From: Brevundimonas intermedia
Lineage (GTDB): Bacteria > Pseudomonadota > Alphaproteobacteria > Caulobacterales > Caulobacteraceae
Reading direction: 5' to 3'
Assembly: GCF_004614235.1 (NCBI RefSeq)
Contig: NZ_SPVH01000002.1
Span: forward strand, 62,001 to 126,000
DNA: 64,000 nucleotides
The notes beneath the pieces were generated by a model. It saw nothing but the letters and a program-made list of their open reading frames with translations. It was not told where the DNA came from and made no database searches. Of this stretch, positions 51,434 to 61,768 are shown piece by piece (position 1 is the first letter of the stretch; every line of letters starts with the position of its first letter). The translations under genes and the position numbers were made by a program.

Positions 51434-53146
51434 TCAGGAGCCCTCCATCATTTCGGCGTTGCTCTTGCCCGGCGGAACCAGCGGCCAGACATTGTCTCGG
51501 GAATCGATGACCACATGGGCCAGGCAGGGGCCGTCGGCGGCCAGCAGGCGCTGGATGCCGTCGGACACCTGATCGCGGCGATCGATACGGAAGGCCTCGA
51601 TGCCAAAGGCCTCGGCCACCTTCACGAAGTCCGGATTGTCGGACAGGTCGATCTCGGAATAGTTCTCGGCGAAGAACAGCTCCTGCCACTGGCGCACCAG
51701 GCCCAGGCTGGAGTTGTCGATCAGCACGATCTTCAGCGGGATGCCGTAACGCTTCAGCGTCGCCAGCTCCTGGATGTTCATCATGAAGCCGCCGTCCCCG
51801 GCGATGGTGACGACGGTCGCCGACGGATCGGCCAGCTTGGCGCCGATGCCGGCGGGCAGGCCGAAGCCCATGGCCCCCAGGCCGCCCGAGGTGATGTGGG
51901 CTTCGGGCCGGGAGAAGCGGCAGTGCATAGCCGCCCACATCTGGTGCTGGCCGACGTCGCAGGCGGCGACGAAATCATCGCCCGCCGCTTCGGAAACTTC
52001 CTTCAGCAGGGCCGGGGCATAGACCCCCTCGCCCGGCGCGTCATAGCGATAGGCATGGGTCGCGGCGGCCTGGGCGCACTCGACAACCCACGGCTGGATG
52101 TCCAGAGCCGGGCCGCCGGCCATCCGCGCCGTCAGGGCCTCGACCCCGTCCTTCAGCTCGCCGACGACGGCGACATTGGCCGCCCGCAGCTTGCCGACTT
52201 CCGAGGCGTCGATGTCGAAATGGACGATCCGGGCGTTTGGCGCGAACTCGGCCAGCTTGCCCGTGGCGCGGTCGTCGAACCGGGCGCCGACGACGATCAG
52301 CAGATCGCTGTCCTGCACCGCATGATTGGCGGCGCGCGTCCCGTGCATGCCCAGCATGCCCAGCATGCCCGGCGCGTCGGTCGGGATGGTGCCCAGGGCG
52401 TTCAGGGTCGAGACCTGGGGGATGCCGGTGGCGGCGACGAAGGCGCGCAGGGCCTCGGTCGCGCGGCCGATCTTCACCCCGCCGCCGATATAGATCAGCG
52501 GCTTCTTGGCGGCGCGGATCGCGGCCTCGGCGGCGGCGATGGCGTCGTGATCGATGCGCGGCGTCTCGTTGGGAATATGGAAGCCGTAATCTTCGCTGGT
52601 CGTGGCGAACTGCACGTCCTTGGGCAGATCGACCAGGACCGGACCGGGCCGACCCGAGGCGGCGATATGGAAGGCCTCCTCGATCGCGGCCGGAACATCG
52701 GCGGCGGACCGGACCAGGATCGAATGTTTCACGATCGGCAGGGTGACGCCCAGGATGTCGATCTCCTGGAAGGCGTCGGTCCCCATCAAGCCCTGGGCCA
52801 CATTGCCGGTGATGCAGACGATGGGCACGGAATCCATCAGCGCATTGGCGATGCCGGTGATCAGATTGGTGGCGCCGGGGCCGGATGTGGCGATGCAGAC
52901 CCCGACCTTGCCGCTCTTGCGCGCATAGGCGTCGGCGGCGAAGGCCGCGCCCTGTTCGTGGCGGACCAGGATGTGCTTCAGCTTGGACCCGGCCAGGGCG
53001 TCATAGACCGGCATGATGGCGCCGCCCGGATAACCGAACACCACCTCCACGCCCAGCCGCTCCAGGGTGGAGACCAGCAGGCGCGCCCCCGATTGCGGGG
53101 CGGCCTCGGCTGAGGATTTGAAGGCGGCGGCGGTCATCAGGGTCAT
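51434..53146 (-). CDS. ilvG: Acetolactate synthase large subunit
   Basis: 570 residues. Thiamine-diphosphate enzyme: substrate end GARLLVSTLERLGVEVVFGYPGGAIMPVYDAL with the catalytic Glu in VRHEQGAAFAADAYAR, FAD-binding middle domain, and the TPP motif GDGGFMMNIQELATLKRYGIPLKIVLIDN. It makes acetolactate from pyruvate and acetohydroxybutyrate from pyruvate plus 2-oxobutyrate. Its pairing with a short IlvM-type subunit makes the name ilvG more apt than ilvB. It lies 19 bp after ilvC. Confidence 0.95.
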   Translation of the reverse strand: MTLMTAAAFKSSAEAAPQSGARLLVSTLERLGVEVVFGYPGGAIMPVYDALAGSKLKHILVRHEQGAAFAADAYARKSGKVGVCIATSGPGATNLITGIANALMDSVPIVCITGNVAQGLMGTDAFQEIDILGVTLPIVKHSILVRSAADVPAAIEEAFHIAASGRPGPVLVDLPKDVQFATTSEDYGFHIPNETPRIDHDAIAAAEAAIRAAKKPLIYIGGGVKIGRATEALRAFVAATGIPQVSTLNALGTIPTDAPGMLGMLGMHGTRAANHAVQDSDLLIVVGARFDDRATGKLAEFAPNARIVHFDIDASEVGKLRAANVAVVGELKDGVEALTARMAGGPALDIQPWVVECAQAAATHAYRYDAPGEGVYAPALLKEVSEAAGDDFVAACDVGQHQMWAAMHCRFSRPEAHITSGGLGAMGFGLPAGIGAKLADPSATVVTIAGDGGFMMNIQELATLKRYGIPLKIVLIDNSSLGLVRQWQELFFAENYSEIDLSDNPDFVKVAEAFGIEAFRIDRRDQVSDGIQRLLAADGPCLAHVVIDSRDNVWPLVPPGKSNAEMMEGS

Positions 53147-53165
53147 CCGGTCTTTCGCTTGCGGC

Positions 53166-54179
53166 TCAGGCCGCTTCGGACTTGGGCGTGTTCAGCCAGG
53201 CCATCCGCTCGCGCAGACGGGCGCCGACCTGTTCGATCTGGCTTTCGCGGTCCGTCTTCAGCCAGGCTTCGTACTGCGGCTTGCCGGCCTCGTTCTCGGC
53301 GATCCAGTTGCGAGCGAAGGTGCCGTCCTGGATCTCGTCCAGAATGGTCTTCATGCGGGCCTTGGTCTCTTCGTTGACCACGCGCGGGCCGCTGGCGACG
53401 GCGCCGTACTTGGCCGTCTCAGAGATGAAGTGGTGCATCTTCGAGATGCCGCCTTCGTAGAACAGGTCCACGATCAGCTTCAGCTCGTGCAGGCATTCGA
53501 AATAGGCGATCTCGGGCTGGTAACCGGCCTCGACCAGGGTGTTGAAGCCCTGCATGACCAGTTCCTTGGCGCCCCCGCACAGGACGGCCTGTTCGCCGAA
53601 CAGATCGGTCTCGGTCTCTTCGCGGAAGGTGGTTTCCAGCAGGCCGCCAGTCGCGCCGCCGTTGCCTTTGGCGTACCCCATGGCCCGGTCGCGCGCCTTG
53701 CCGGTGACGTCCTTCTCAATGGCGAACAGGCTGGGCACGCCGCGACCACGCTGGAACTCGCGACGGACCAGATCGCCCGGTCCCTTGGGCGCGACCAGGA
53801 TCACGTCCATGTCGGCGCGCGGGGTGATGCGTTCGTAGATGATCGAGAAGCCGTGGGCGAACAGCAGGGCCGAGCCCTCCTTGGCGTTCGGCTCGATGAT
53901 GTCGCGATAGACCTCGCCCTGGACCATGTCGGGGGTCAGGATGGCGATGATGTCCGCGCCCTTAACGGCCTCGGCCGGCTCGGCGGTCGCGACCCCGTCT
54001 TCGGTGGCGTGTTTCCAGCCGGTGCCGCCATGACGCACGCCGGCGACCACGTCATGGCCGCTGTCCTTCAGGTTCTGGGCGTGGGCGCGACCCTGCGAGC
54101 CATAGCCGATGATGGCGATGCGCTGACCGGCGATAGCGCCGGGGCGGATGTCTTCGTTGGTGTAGATGGTGATGGCCAT
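53166..54179 (-). CDS. ilvC: Ketol-acid reductoisomerase (class I)
   Basis: 337 residues, the short class I form. The nucleotide-binding motif is [22 protein letters not shown]. The Mg2+/substrate domain includes [39 protein letters not shown] and [23 protein letters not shown]. It rearranges and reduces acetolactate to dihydroxyisovalerate with NADPH. It is second in the operon, 3 bp after ilvD. Confidence 0.97.
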   Translation of the reverse strand: MAITIYTNEDIRPGAIAGQRIAIIGYGSQGRAHAQNLKDSGHDVVAGVRHGGTGWKHATEDGVATAEPAEAVKGADIIAILTPDMVQGEVYRDIIEPNAKEGSALLFAHGFSIIYERITPRADMDVILVAPKGPGDLVRREFQRGRGVPSLFAIEKDVTGKARDRAMGYAKGNGGATGGLLETTFREETETDLFGEQAVLCGGAKELVMQGFNTLVEAGYQPEIAYFECLHELKLIVDLFYEGGISKMHHFISETAKYGAVASGPRVVNEETKARMKTILDEIQDGTFARNWIAENEAGKPQYEAWLKTDRESQIEQVGARLRERMAWLNTPKSEAA

Positions 54180-54182
54180 GGG

Positions 54183-55922
54183 TCAGGCGTCCTGATCAGC
54201 AGTTGTCTTGTGAGACGCCGGGACTTGGGCCGGCGGCGGGTTGGGGATGGTGACGGCGCCCTGGGCCGCAGAGGAGACCGAGGCGCGGTATTTGGCGAAG
54301 ACACCTCGCGCCGGGCGGACTACGTGGGGCGTAAAGCCCGCCCGGCGCGTCGCCAGATCGACATTGACGTCGATGCGGCGGTTGGTGACGTCGATGGTGA
54401 TGCGGTCACCATCGCGAATGAGAGCGATCGGCCCGCCGACGGCGGCCTCGGGCGAAACGTGTCCAGCGACGAAGCCGTAGCTGGCGCCCGAAAAACGGCC
54501 GTCGGTCAGTAGGGCGACATTGTCGATCTTGCGGCCCTTCAGGGCGGCGGTGACCTGCAGCATCTCTCGCATGCCGGGCCCGCCCTTGGGCCCTTCGTAG
54601 CGGATGATGATGACGTCGCCTTCGCCGACCGAACCGTCCTGAACGGCGTGGAAAGCGTCTTCCTCTGAGTCGAAGACGCAGGCCGGGCCTTCGAACTTAT
54701 CGACCTTGTGGCCCGTCAGTTTGATGACCGCGCCTTCCGGGGCGACGTCGCCATAGATGACGGCATAGCTGCCGCGCGCCATGACGGGCGCGTCAAAGCT
54801 GGTCACCACCACCTGGCCGGGGGTCTCCTCGGCGTCGCCGGCCTCGGCGAACAGGCTGCGGCCGCTGACGGTCGGGGTGTTCACGATCTTGCCGGCCTCG
54901 GCCATCCGCTGCGTGACCAGGCGGGTGCCGCCGGCGGCGAACAGGTGCGAGGCCAGGAAGCGGCCGCCCGGCTTCAGGTCGCAGATGACCGGCGCCTCGA
55001 CGCAGGCCTGGTGGCAGTCCTCGACGCCGAAATCGACGCCGGCCTCGGCCGCGATGGCCGTCAAGTGCATGACCGCATTGGTCGATCCGCCCGAGGCCGA
55101 GACCGCGACTGCGGCGTTCTTCAGGCTGGCGCGGGTGATGTATTTGCGGGCCGTGTCGCCGGAAAAGACACGCTCGACGATGATCCGGCCGCAGCGTTCG
55201 CCTTCGGCCGCCTTGCTGGGATCGACGGCGGGCACATCGTTGGCGCCCATGGGCGAGATGCCCATGACCGACAGGGCCATGGCCATGGTGTTGGCGGTGA
55301 ACTGACCGCCGCAGGCGCCGGCGCCGGGGCAGACGGCTTGCTCGACCGCCTTCAGACCGGCGTCGTCCAAGGCGCCCGCCGAATGGGCGCCGATAGCCTC
55401 AAAGACTTCCTGGACCGAGACCTCCTTGGTCCCGATCACGCCGGGCATGATGGTGCCGCCGTAATAGACCAGGCCCGGGATATCCATCCGCGCCAGGGCC
55501 ATGGCCGCCGCCGGGATCGTCTTGTCGCAGCCGACGATGCAGACCACGCCGTCCAGCTGGTGGCCCTCGATGGCCAGTTCGATCGAGTCGGCGACGACCT
55601 CACGGCTGATCAGCGAGGCCTTCATCCCGGCCGTGCCCATCGAGATGCCGTCGGTGACGACGATGGTGTTGAAATCGACCGGATAGCCGCCCGCCGCGAC
55701 GATGCCGGCGCGCACGTCCTTGGCCAGACGATCCAGGTGCATGTTGCACGGGGTGACCGTCGACCAGGTGTTGACGATGCCGATCATCGGCTTGTCGAAG
55801 TCGGCGTCCTGCATGCCGGCGGCGCGCAGATACGAGCGGGCCGCGGCCCGGCTCGGGCCAGCCGTCACCGCCGCGCTGCGGGCGTTGGGCTTTCTGGGCT
55901 GAGAGGTAGAATCTTGCGTCAT
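54183..55922 (-). CDS. ilvD: Dihydroxy-acid dehydratase
   Basis: 579 residues from the ATG at 55922; an upstream GTG in frame would start inside the terminator stem. Fe-S and active-site motifs: NTWSTVTPCNMHLDRLA, CIVGCDKTIPAAAMALARMDIP, CPGAGACGGQFTANTMAMA and LLTDGRFSGASYGFVAGHVSPEA. It dehydrates dihydroxyisovalerate and dihydroxymethylvalerate to the 2-oxo acids for Val/Leu and Ile. It is the first enzyme gene of the operon, about 30 bp after an attenuator-like terminator. No strong Shine-Dalgarno is seen at the start. Confidence 0.96.
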   Translation of the reverse strand: MTQDSTSQPRKPNARSAAVTAGPSRAAARSYLRAAGMQDADFDKPMIGIVNTWSTVTPCNMHLDRLAKDVRAGIVAAGGYPVDFNTIVVTDGISMGTAGMKASLISREVVADSIELAIEGHQLDGVVCIVGCDKTIPAAAMALARMDIPGLVYYGGTIMPGVIGTKEVSVQEVFEAIGAHSAGALDDAGLKAVEQAVCPGAGACGGQFTANTMAMALSVMGISPMGANDVPAVDPSKAAEGERCGRIIVERVFSGDTARKYITRASLKNAAVAVSASGGSTNAVMHLTAIAAEAGVDFGVEDCHQACVEAPVICDLKPGGRFLASHLFAAGGTRLVTQRMAEAGKIVNTPTVSGRSLFAEAGDAEETPGQVVVTSFDAPVMARGSYAVIYGDVAPEGAVIKLTGHKVDKFEGPACVFDSEEDAFHAVQDGSVGEGDVIIIRYEGPKGGPGMREMLQVTAALKGRKIDNVALLTDGRFSGASYGFVAGHVSPEAAVGGPIALIRDGDRITIDVTNRRIDVNVDLATRRAGFTPHVVRPARGVFAKYRASVSSAAQGAVTIPNPPPAQVPASHKTTADQDA

Positions 55923-55953
55923 CGGTCCGGTTCTTTTTGAACCGCCGCGCACT

Positions 55954-55983
55954 AAAAACCCCGCTTCCTTTCGGAGGCGGGGT
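55954..55983 (-). terminator. Attenuator-type terminator upstream of ilvD
   Basis: On the minus strand ACCCCGCCTCC and GGAAGCGGGGT form an 11-bp stem (one G-U) with a GAAA loop, followed by TTTTTAG. It lies inside the operon leader between the short Leu/Val/Ile-rich ORF and ilvD. A strong intrinsic terminator on the coding strand here only makes sense if it is conditional. Confidence 0.75.
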
Positions 55984-56012
55984 GGTGCGAGGCGATCCTG
56001 AGTGCGTTTAGG

Positions 56013-56165
56013 TCAGGTCGCGTGCATCCACGCCGCTTGCGTAAGCAGGCCGAGAAGTACGAGGAGAATGAGGAATACGGGGCCTTCCAGGCCGACAGGC
56101 GCACGAACGGCGGCAACCGCCTGAGCGGTGCGTCCCTTCATCGTGTCGCGCGTCATCGTGGCCAC
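56013..56165 (-). CDS. Putative ilv-leu leader peptide, 50 residues
   Basis: Probable start GTG 56165, with AGGAG six bases upstream; ATG at 56156 or 56141 are alternatives. Near the end it reads VFLILLVLLGLL (positions 56078 to 56043), ten Leu/Ile/Val residues of twelve. Several use codons uncommon in this GC-rich genome (GTA twice, ATT, CTT twice), as expected of attenuation control codons. The stop is 29 bases before the terminator stem. Segment 56036-56028 (GCGGCGTGG) can pair with the left terminator arm (CCACCCCGC) with one mismatch, giving an antiterminator. A small membrane protein is the main alternative reading. Confidence 0.7.
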   Translation of the reverse strand: MATMTRDTMKGRTAQAVAAVRAPVGLEGPVFLILLVLLGLLTQAAWMHAT

Positions 56166-56223
56166 GGGTGGCTCCTGTTCTGACGCCAAGAAACCATAGC
56201 CGCCGGACAGTTACAATCCCTGT

Positions 56224-56238
56224 CGCAAAAATTTTGCG
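56224..56238. promoter_or_regulatory. 15-bp palindrome between the ilv-leu leader and gap
   Basis: cgcaaaa, a, ttttgcg: perfect 7-bp arms in the 253-bp divergent region. It lies 59 bp upstream of the leader-peptide start and could be an operator for either transcription unit. No regulator is encoded nearby to assign it to. Confidence 0.4.
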
Positions 56239-56418
56239 CATTAGATCGAAAATGGCCGCCTGAAGGGTGTTTCTTACCCAAAGCCGACAGGGCCGCCTCT
56301 GGAAGCGTAACCGTCCATCACATCATGTTACGCGCGCGGGGTTGAAACCCGTCCGCGACCGCTCCATTGAGACGCGCACCTATATAACGCTCGTCATACC
56401 GATCACAGGAGCTTCCCC

Positions 56419-57426
<1,008 letters not shown>

Positions 57427-57435
57427 GCCGCAGAC

Positions 57436-57576
57436 GTCTCCTCCCCACAGCGTGGGGAGGGGGACCACGAAGTGGTGGAGGGGCTCTTTCCGCCGCACCG
57501 AACCTGGGGCCAGAGCCCCTCCGTCACGGCGCAAGCGCGCTGCGCCCCCCCCCTCGCTTCGCGACGGGGAGGAGAC
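57436..57576. repeat. Dispersed inverted-repeat element, copy 3
   Basis: 141 bp with ends gtctcctcccc and ggggaggagac as in copies 1 and 2 and the same inner arms (gtggaggggctctt ... agagcccctccgtc). It sits between gap and pgk. Its right end (GGGGAGGAGAC) lies 13 bp before the pgk ATG and is the best Shine-Dalgarno candidate for that gene. Confidence 0.8.
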
Positions 57577-57588
57577 AGGGAAACGATC

Positions 57589-58785
57589 ATGACCTTCCGC
57601 ACCCTCGACAACGCACACGACCTCGGCGGCAAGACGGCCCTGGTCCGCGTGGACTTCAACGTCCCGATGGAGGACGGCAAGGTCACGGACGACACCCGGC
57701 TGCGCGTCGCCCTGCCGACAATCCAGCGCCTGCGCGACGCCGGCGCCAAGGTCGCGCTGCTGGCCCACTTCGATCGCCCCAAGGGTCAGCGCGTCCCGTC
57801 GATGAGCCTGAAGCCGGTCGTTCAACCGCTGGAGCAGTTGCTCGGCGCCCCCGTCCGTTTCGCCGACGACTGCATCGGCCCGGACGCCGTGGACGCCATC
57901 CGCGATCTGGACGCCGGCGGCGTGGTCCTGTTGGAGAACGTCCGCTTCCATGCGGCGGAAGAGGCCAATGATCCGGTCTTCGCCCAGAAGCTGGCGGACC
58001 TGGGCGACCTTTATGTCAACGACGCCTTCTCGGCAGCCCACCGCGCCCACGCCTCGACCGAAGGGATTGCGCACCACATCCCCGCCTATGCCGGCGAGTC
58101 CATGCGCCGCGAACTCGATGCGCTCGACGCCGCCCTCGGCAATCCTCAGAAGCCGGTTCTGGGCATCGTCGGCGGCGCAAAGGTCTCGACCAAGCTGGAC
58201 CTGCTGAAGAACCTGGTCGGCAAGCTGGATCGGCTCGCCATCGGCGGTGGCATGGCCAACACCTTCCTGTTCGCCCAGGGAATCGACATCGGCGGTTCGC
58301 TGGCCGAACGCGAAATGGCCGACACGGCCCGCGAGATCATGGCCGAGGCCGAGGCGCAGGGCTGCACACTGCTGCTGCCCGTCGATTTCGTGGTCGCGAC
58401 CGAGGTCAAGCCCGGCGCCGCCTCCCGCCCCGTCATCGCCGGCGCCGCGCTTTCGGCCGACGACAAGATCCTGGACGCCGGCCCGGCCACCGTCGCACGC
58501 CTGCTGGAAGCCCTGACGCTTTCGAAAACCCTGATCTGGAACGGACCGCTGGGCGTGTTCGAGGTGCCGCCCTTCGACGCCGCCACCGTGACAGTCGCCC
58601 GTCATGCGGCCGCACTTGCTAAGGCCGGTGTGCTGGTCGCCGTCGGCGGCGGCGGCGATACGGTCTCGGCCCTGAACCACGCGGGCGTGTCGGACGACAT
58701 GACCTTCGTCTCCACCGCCGGCGGCGCCTTCCTGGAATGGATGGAGGGCAAGCCCCTGCCCGGCGTAGAGGCCCTGCGCGTCTGA
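57589..58785 (+). CDS. pgk: Phosphoglycerate kinase
   Basis: 398 residues from ATG 57589; the longer frame would translate the repeat element. Signature [23 protein letters not shown], then [39 protein letters not shown] and the nucleotide site [14 protein letters not shown]. It exchanges phosphate between 1,3-bisphosphoglycerate and ADP. It is second in the glycolytic cluster, separated from gap by the repeat element. Confidence 0.97.
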   Translation: MTFRTLDNAHDLGGKTALVRVDFNVPMEDGKVTDDTRLRVALPTIQRLRDAGAKVALLAHFDRPKGQRVPSMSLKPVVQPLEQLLGAPVRFADDCIGPDAVDAIRDLDAGGVVLLENVRFHAAEEANDPVFAQKLADLGDLYVNDAFSAAHRAHASTEGIAHHIPAYAGESMRRELDALDAALGNPQKPVLGIVGGAKVSTKLDLLKNLVGKLDRLAIGGGMANTFLFAQGIDIGGSLAEREMADTAREIMAEAEAQGCTLLLPVDFVVATEVKPGAASRPVIAGAALSADDKILDAGPATVARLLEALTLSKTLIWNGPLGVFEVPPFDAATVTVARHAAALAKAGVLVAVGGGGDTVSALNHAGVSDDMTFVSTAGGAFLEWMEGKPLPGVEALRV

Positions 58786-58793
58786 TCGGCGGC

Positions 58794-58818
58794 GATGCAG
58801 GCGGATCACGCCTGCGTC
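58794..58818 (+). terminator. Hairpin after pgk, possible terminator
   Basis: gatgcaggcg, five bases (gatca), cgcctgcgtc; 9 of 10 pairs match. It starts 8 bp after the pgk stop but lacks a T run, so it may stabilise the mRNA end or act weakly. Confidence 0.4.
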
Positions 58819-58930
58819 CCGGCCTTCCGAATTCACGCTGAAACGGCTGTAACGCGGCGTGACTTCGCCACGCCTCGCGGCTAGTCTCTCGCCCAATCAA
58901 AAAAGACTATTCGGCTCAGGAGACTATCCC

Positions 58931-60016
58931 ATGGCGCGCATCACGCTGCGACAGTTGCTCGACCACGCGGCAGAGAACGATTACGGCCTGCCCGCCTACA
59001 ACATCAACAATATGGAACAGGGTCTGGCGATCATGGAAGCGGCCCACGAGGTCAACGCCCCCGTGATCATTCAAGCGAGCCGAGGCGCCCGCAACTACGC
59101 CAACGATATCGTCCTGGCCAAGCTGATCGACGCCCTGGCCGAGCTCTATCCGCACATCCCGGTCTGCATGCACCAGGACCACGGCAACGGCCCGGCGACC
59201 TGCGCCACCGCCATCCAGTACGGCTTCACCTCGGTGATGATGGACGGTTCGCTGGAAGAGGACGCCAAGACCCCCGCCTCCTACGAGTACAACGTCGATG
59301 TCACCCGCCGCGTCACCGAAATGGCCCACGCCTGCGGCGTCTCGGTCGAGGGTGAACTGGGCGTGCTCGGTTCGCTGGAGACCGGCATGGGCGAGGCCGA
59401 GGACGGCCACGGCTTCGAAGGCAAGCTGGATCATTCGCAACTGCTGACCGACCCGGATCAGGCCGTCGATTTCGTCGCCGCCACCAAGGTCGATGCGCTC
59501 GCCATCGCCATGGGCACCAGCCACGGCGCCTACAAGTTCTCGCGCCAGCCGGACGGCGAAGTCCTGGCCATGAACGTGATCGAGGAAATTCACCGCCGCC
59601 TGCCCAACACCCACCTGGTGATGCACGGCAGTTCTTCCGTTCCCCAGGACCTGCAGGACATCATCAACCAGTACGGCGGTGAAATGCCCCAGACATGGGG
59701 CGTGCCGGTCGAGGAAATCCAGCGCGGCATCAAACACGGCGTGCGCAAGGTCAACATCGACACCGACAACCGCATGGCCATCACCGGTGCCATTCGTAAA
59801 GCGTTGATGGAAAAGCCGGGCGAGTTTGACCCGCGCTCCTATCTGAAGCCCGCCAAGGAGGCGATGAAGAAGCTCTGCATGGAGCGCTACGTCCAGTTCG
59901 GCTGCGAAGGCCAGGCCTCGACGATCCGCCCGCTGTCCACCGCACAGATGGCCAAACGCTACGCCTCGGGCGACCTGGATCCGTCCTTCCGCGGCGCCTC
60001 CGTAAAGGCCGCCTAA
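58931..60016 (+). CDS. fba: Fructose-bisphosphate aldolase, class II
   Basis: 361 residues from ATG 58931, with CAGGAG upstream. Class II motifs: [17 protein letters not shown], metal ligand [51 protein letters not shown] and [11 protein letters not shown]. It is a zinc enzyme cleaving fructose-1,6-bisphosphate to the two triose phosphates, or the reverse in gluconeogenesis. It ends the cluster. A convergent DUF2799 gene follows after 6 bp. Confidence 0.97.
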   Translation: MARITLRQLLDHAAENDYGLPAYNINNMEQGLAIMEAAHEVNAPVIIQASRGARNYANDIVLAKLIDALAELYPHIPVCMHQDHGNGPATCATAIQYGFTSVMMDGSLEEDAKTPASYEYNVDVTRRVTEMAHACGVSVEGELGVLGSLETGMGEAEDGHGFEGKLDHSQLLTDPDQAVDFVAATKVDALAIAMGTSHGAYKFSRQPDGEVLAMNVIEEIHRRLPNTHLVMHGSSSVPQDLQDIINQYGGEMPQTWGVPVEEIQRGIKHGVRKVNIDTDNRMAITGAIRKALMEKPGEFDPRSYLKPAKEAMKKLCMERYVQFGCEGQASTIRPLSTAQMAKRYASGDLDPSFRGASVKAA

Positions 60017-60022
60017 GCACTT

Positions 60023-60657
60023 CTAGACCGGGTAGCGGCCGCTCAGTTCGCGCCGCACCCGGCGAACGTACCATTCGGCCCGGTCCAGCGCGTCGCGTGC
60101 GTCTCTGGCGTTGCGGCGCGCATCGCGGATCTCGCCCCGGACCTCTTGGATACGGTCGCCAATCCTATCCCGCTCCTCATGCGTGAGGCCCTCGCCCCGC
60201 AGTTCCTTCTGCTTGGCCTCCAGCTTGTCCTCGCGGTTCTCGATCCGGGCCTCGGCGCTGCTCAGCGCGCCTTGCGCCGCCTCAAACGCGTCCTCGACCT
60301 CATGGAGCCTCAACCCGTCCCGATAAGCGGGAAGGAACGCCTGCTCCTCCTCCGGCCGACAGACCCCATAATAGGTATTGCCCGCCCGCCCCTCGGCCCA
60401 TCCCCGCTCGAACGTGCAATAGGACCGCAATCCGTCCTCGCGCGCCGAGCCATAGGCGGCCGGATTGGGCGCGGCCTGATATTTGGCGCAGGCCTTGGCG
60501 TGGTCGTCGAGCCGCGTCATCGGATAGCCCGACGCGCCGTCGGCATAGCCCTTCCTCCCCAGGCGCCGGCCAGGCACTGGTCCTTGCTCATGGTCGTGCA
60601 ACTGCTTAGCAGCGCCGCCACGGCGGCCGCGCCCCCGGCGATGATAAACCGCGTCAT
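60023..60657 (-). pseudogene. DUF2799 lipoprotein gene with a frameshift
   Basis: Two overlapping frames together give one DUF2799 protein. The first starts at ATG 60657: MTRFIIAGGAAAVAALLSSC is a lipoprotein signal with lipobox LSSC, then TTMSKDQCLAGAW. The second frame continues with GYADGASGYPMTRLDDHAKACAKY, GLRSYCTFERGWAEGRAGNTYYGVC and a charged coiled coil to the end (RIQEVRGEIRDARRNARDA). The break lies near 60549-60562 in a G-rich run (GGGGAGGAAGGGC on the coding strand), and a one-base gain would restore the frame. It could be a real mutation or a sequencing error. Confidence 0.7.
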
Positions 60658-60740
60658 CGGATACCCTCTTGCGCCCCAAGCTTGACTATCGCCCCACGTC
60701 CGCCTCTCGCGCAAGCGGCCGGTCGTGCTAGGGAGCCCCG

Positions 60741-61760
60741 GTGTCCGACCCTGACCTGATCGACGACGAAGACCCGTCCCCCGCTTCCGCTCCTGCCGAG
60801 GTGTTGGAGGCCCGCATCGACGCGTCCGGCGTCCGCCTGGACAAGGCCCTGGCCGAGGCCTTCCCCACCCTGTCGCGCGCCCGTCTCCAGGCCCTGCTGG
60901 CCGAAGGCGCCGTCACCCGCGACGGTGCGATCCTAACCGGTGGTTCGGCCAAGGCCCAGCCCGGCCTCTATGTCGTCACCCTGCCGCCCGTCGCGCCCGC
61001 CACGCCCCAGCCGCAGGCCATCCCCCTGACCGTCCTCTACGAGGACGCCGACCTGATCGTCATCGACAAGCCCGCAGGCATGGCCGCCCATCCGGCGCCC
61101 GGCACGCCCGACGGCACACTGGTCAACGCCCTGCTGGCCCACTGCGGCGACAGCCTGTCGGGCATCGGCGGCGTCGCCCGCCCCGGCATCGTCCACCGGC
61201 TGGACAAGGACACCTCCGGCGTCATGGTCGCCGCCAAGACCGACCGCGCCCACCAGGGCCTGTCGGCCCTGTTCGCCACCCACGACATCGAGCGTACCTA
61301 CATCGCCCTGACACGCGGCGCCCCGTCGCCGTCCAGGGCCCGGATCGTGACCCGCATCGGCCGCTCCACCGGCGACCGCAAGAAGATGGCCGTGCTCAAG
61401 GCCGGCGGCCGTGAAGCTATCACCGACTATGTCGTTCAAGCGACCTTCGGAGAACCGGCTAGGGCCGGCGGCGCCCCCATGGCCGCCCGCGTCGCCTGCA
61501 CCCTGCACACCGGCCGCACCCACCAGATCCGCGTCCACCTGTCGGCCAAGGGCTCGCCCATACTCGGCGACGCGACCTATGGCTCGGGCAGCCCCGCAAT
61601 CCCCGTCCGCGCCGCCATCGCTGAGGCGGAGTTGTCGCGCCAAGCGCTCCACGCCGCCGTCCTCGGCTTCGTCCATCCCGTCACCGGCGAACAGATGCGC
61701 TTCGAAACCGCACCTCCGACTGATATGCTGCGCCTCGAAGCCCTGCTGTCCGAACTCTGA
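60741..61760 (+). CDS. rluD: RluA-family pseudouridine synthase (RluD-like)
   Basis: 339 residues from GTG 60741. An N-terminal S4 RNA-binding domain (GVRLDKALAEAFPTLSRARLQALLAEGAV) precedes the synthase domain, with IVIDKPAGMAAHPAP and the catalytic motif IVHRLDKDTSGVMVAAK. It ends with the RTHQIRVHLSAKGSPILGD motif. RluD makes the pseudouridines of helix 69 of 23S rRNA; other RluA-family targets cannot be excluded. A small GNAT gene follows 8 bp later. Confidence 0.88.
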   Translation: MSDPDLIDDEDPSPASAPAEVLEARIDASGVRLDKALAEAFPTLSRARLQALLAEGAVTRDGAILTGGSAKAQPGLYVVTLPPVAPATPQPQAIPLTVLYEDADLIVIDKPAGMAAHPAPGTPDGTLVNALLAHCGDSLSGIGGVARPGIVHRLDKDTSGVMVAAKTDRAHQGLSALFATHDIERTYIALTRGAPSPSRARIVTRIGRSTGDRKKMAVLKAGGREAITDYVVQATFGEPARAGGAPMAARVACTLHTGRTHQIRVHLSAKGSPILGDATYGSGSPAIPVRAAIAEAELSRQALHAAVLGFVHPVTGEQMRFETAPPTDMLRLEALLSEL

Positions 61761-61768
61761 GACTCGCC

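Noticed and set aside
60549..60562. Programmed ribosomal frameshift in the DUF2799 gene
   Set aside because: No slippery heptamer with a downstream pseudoknot is evident, and a G-run indel or sequencing error explains it more simply.
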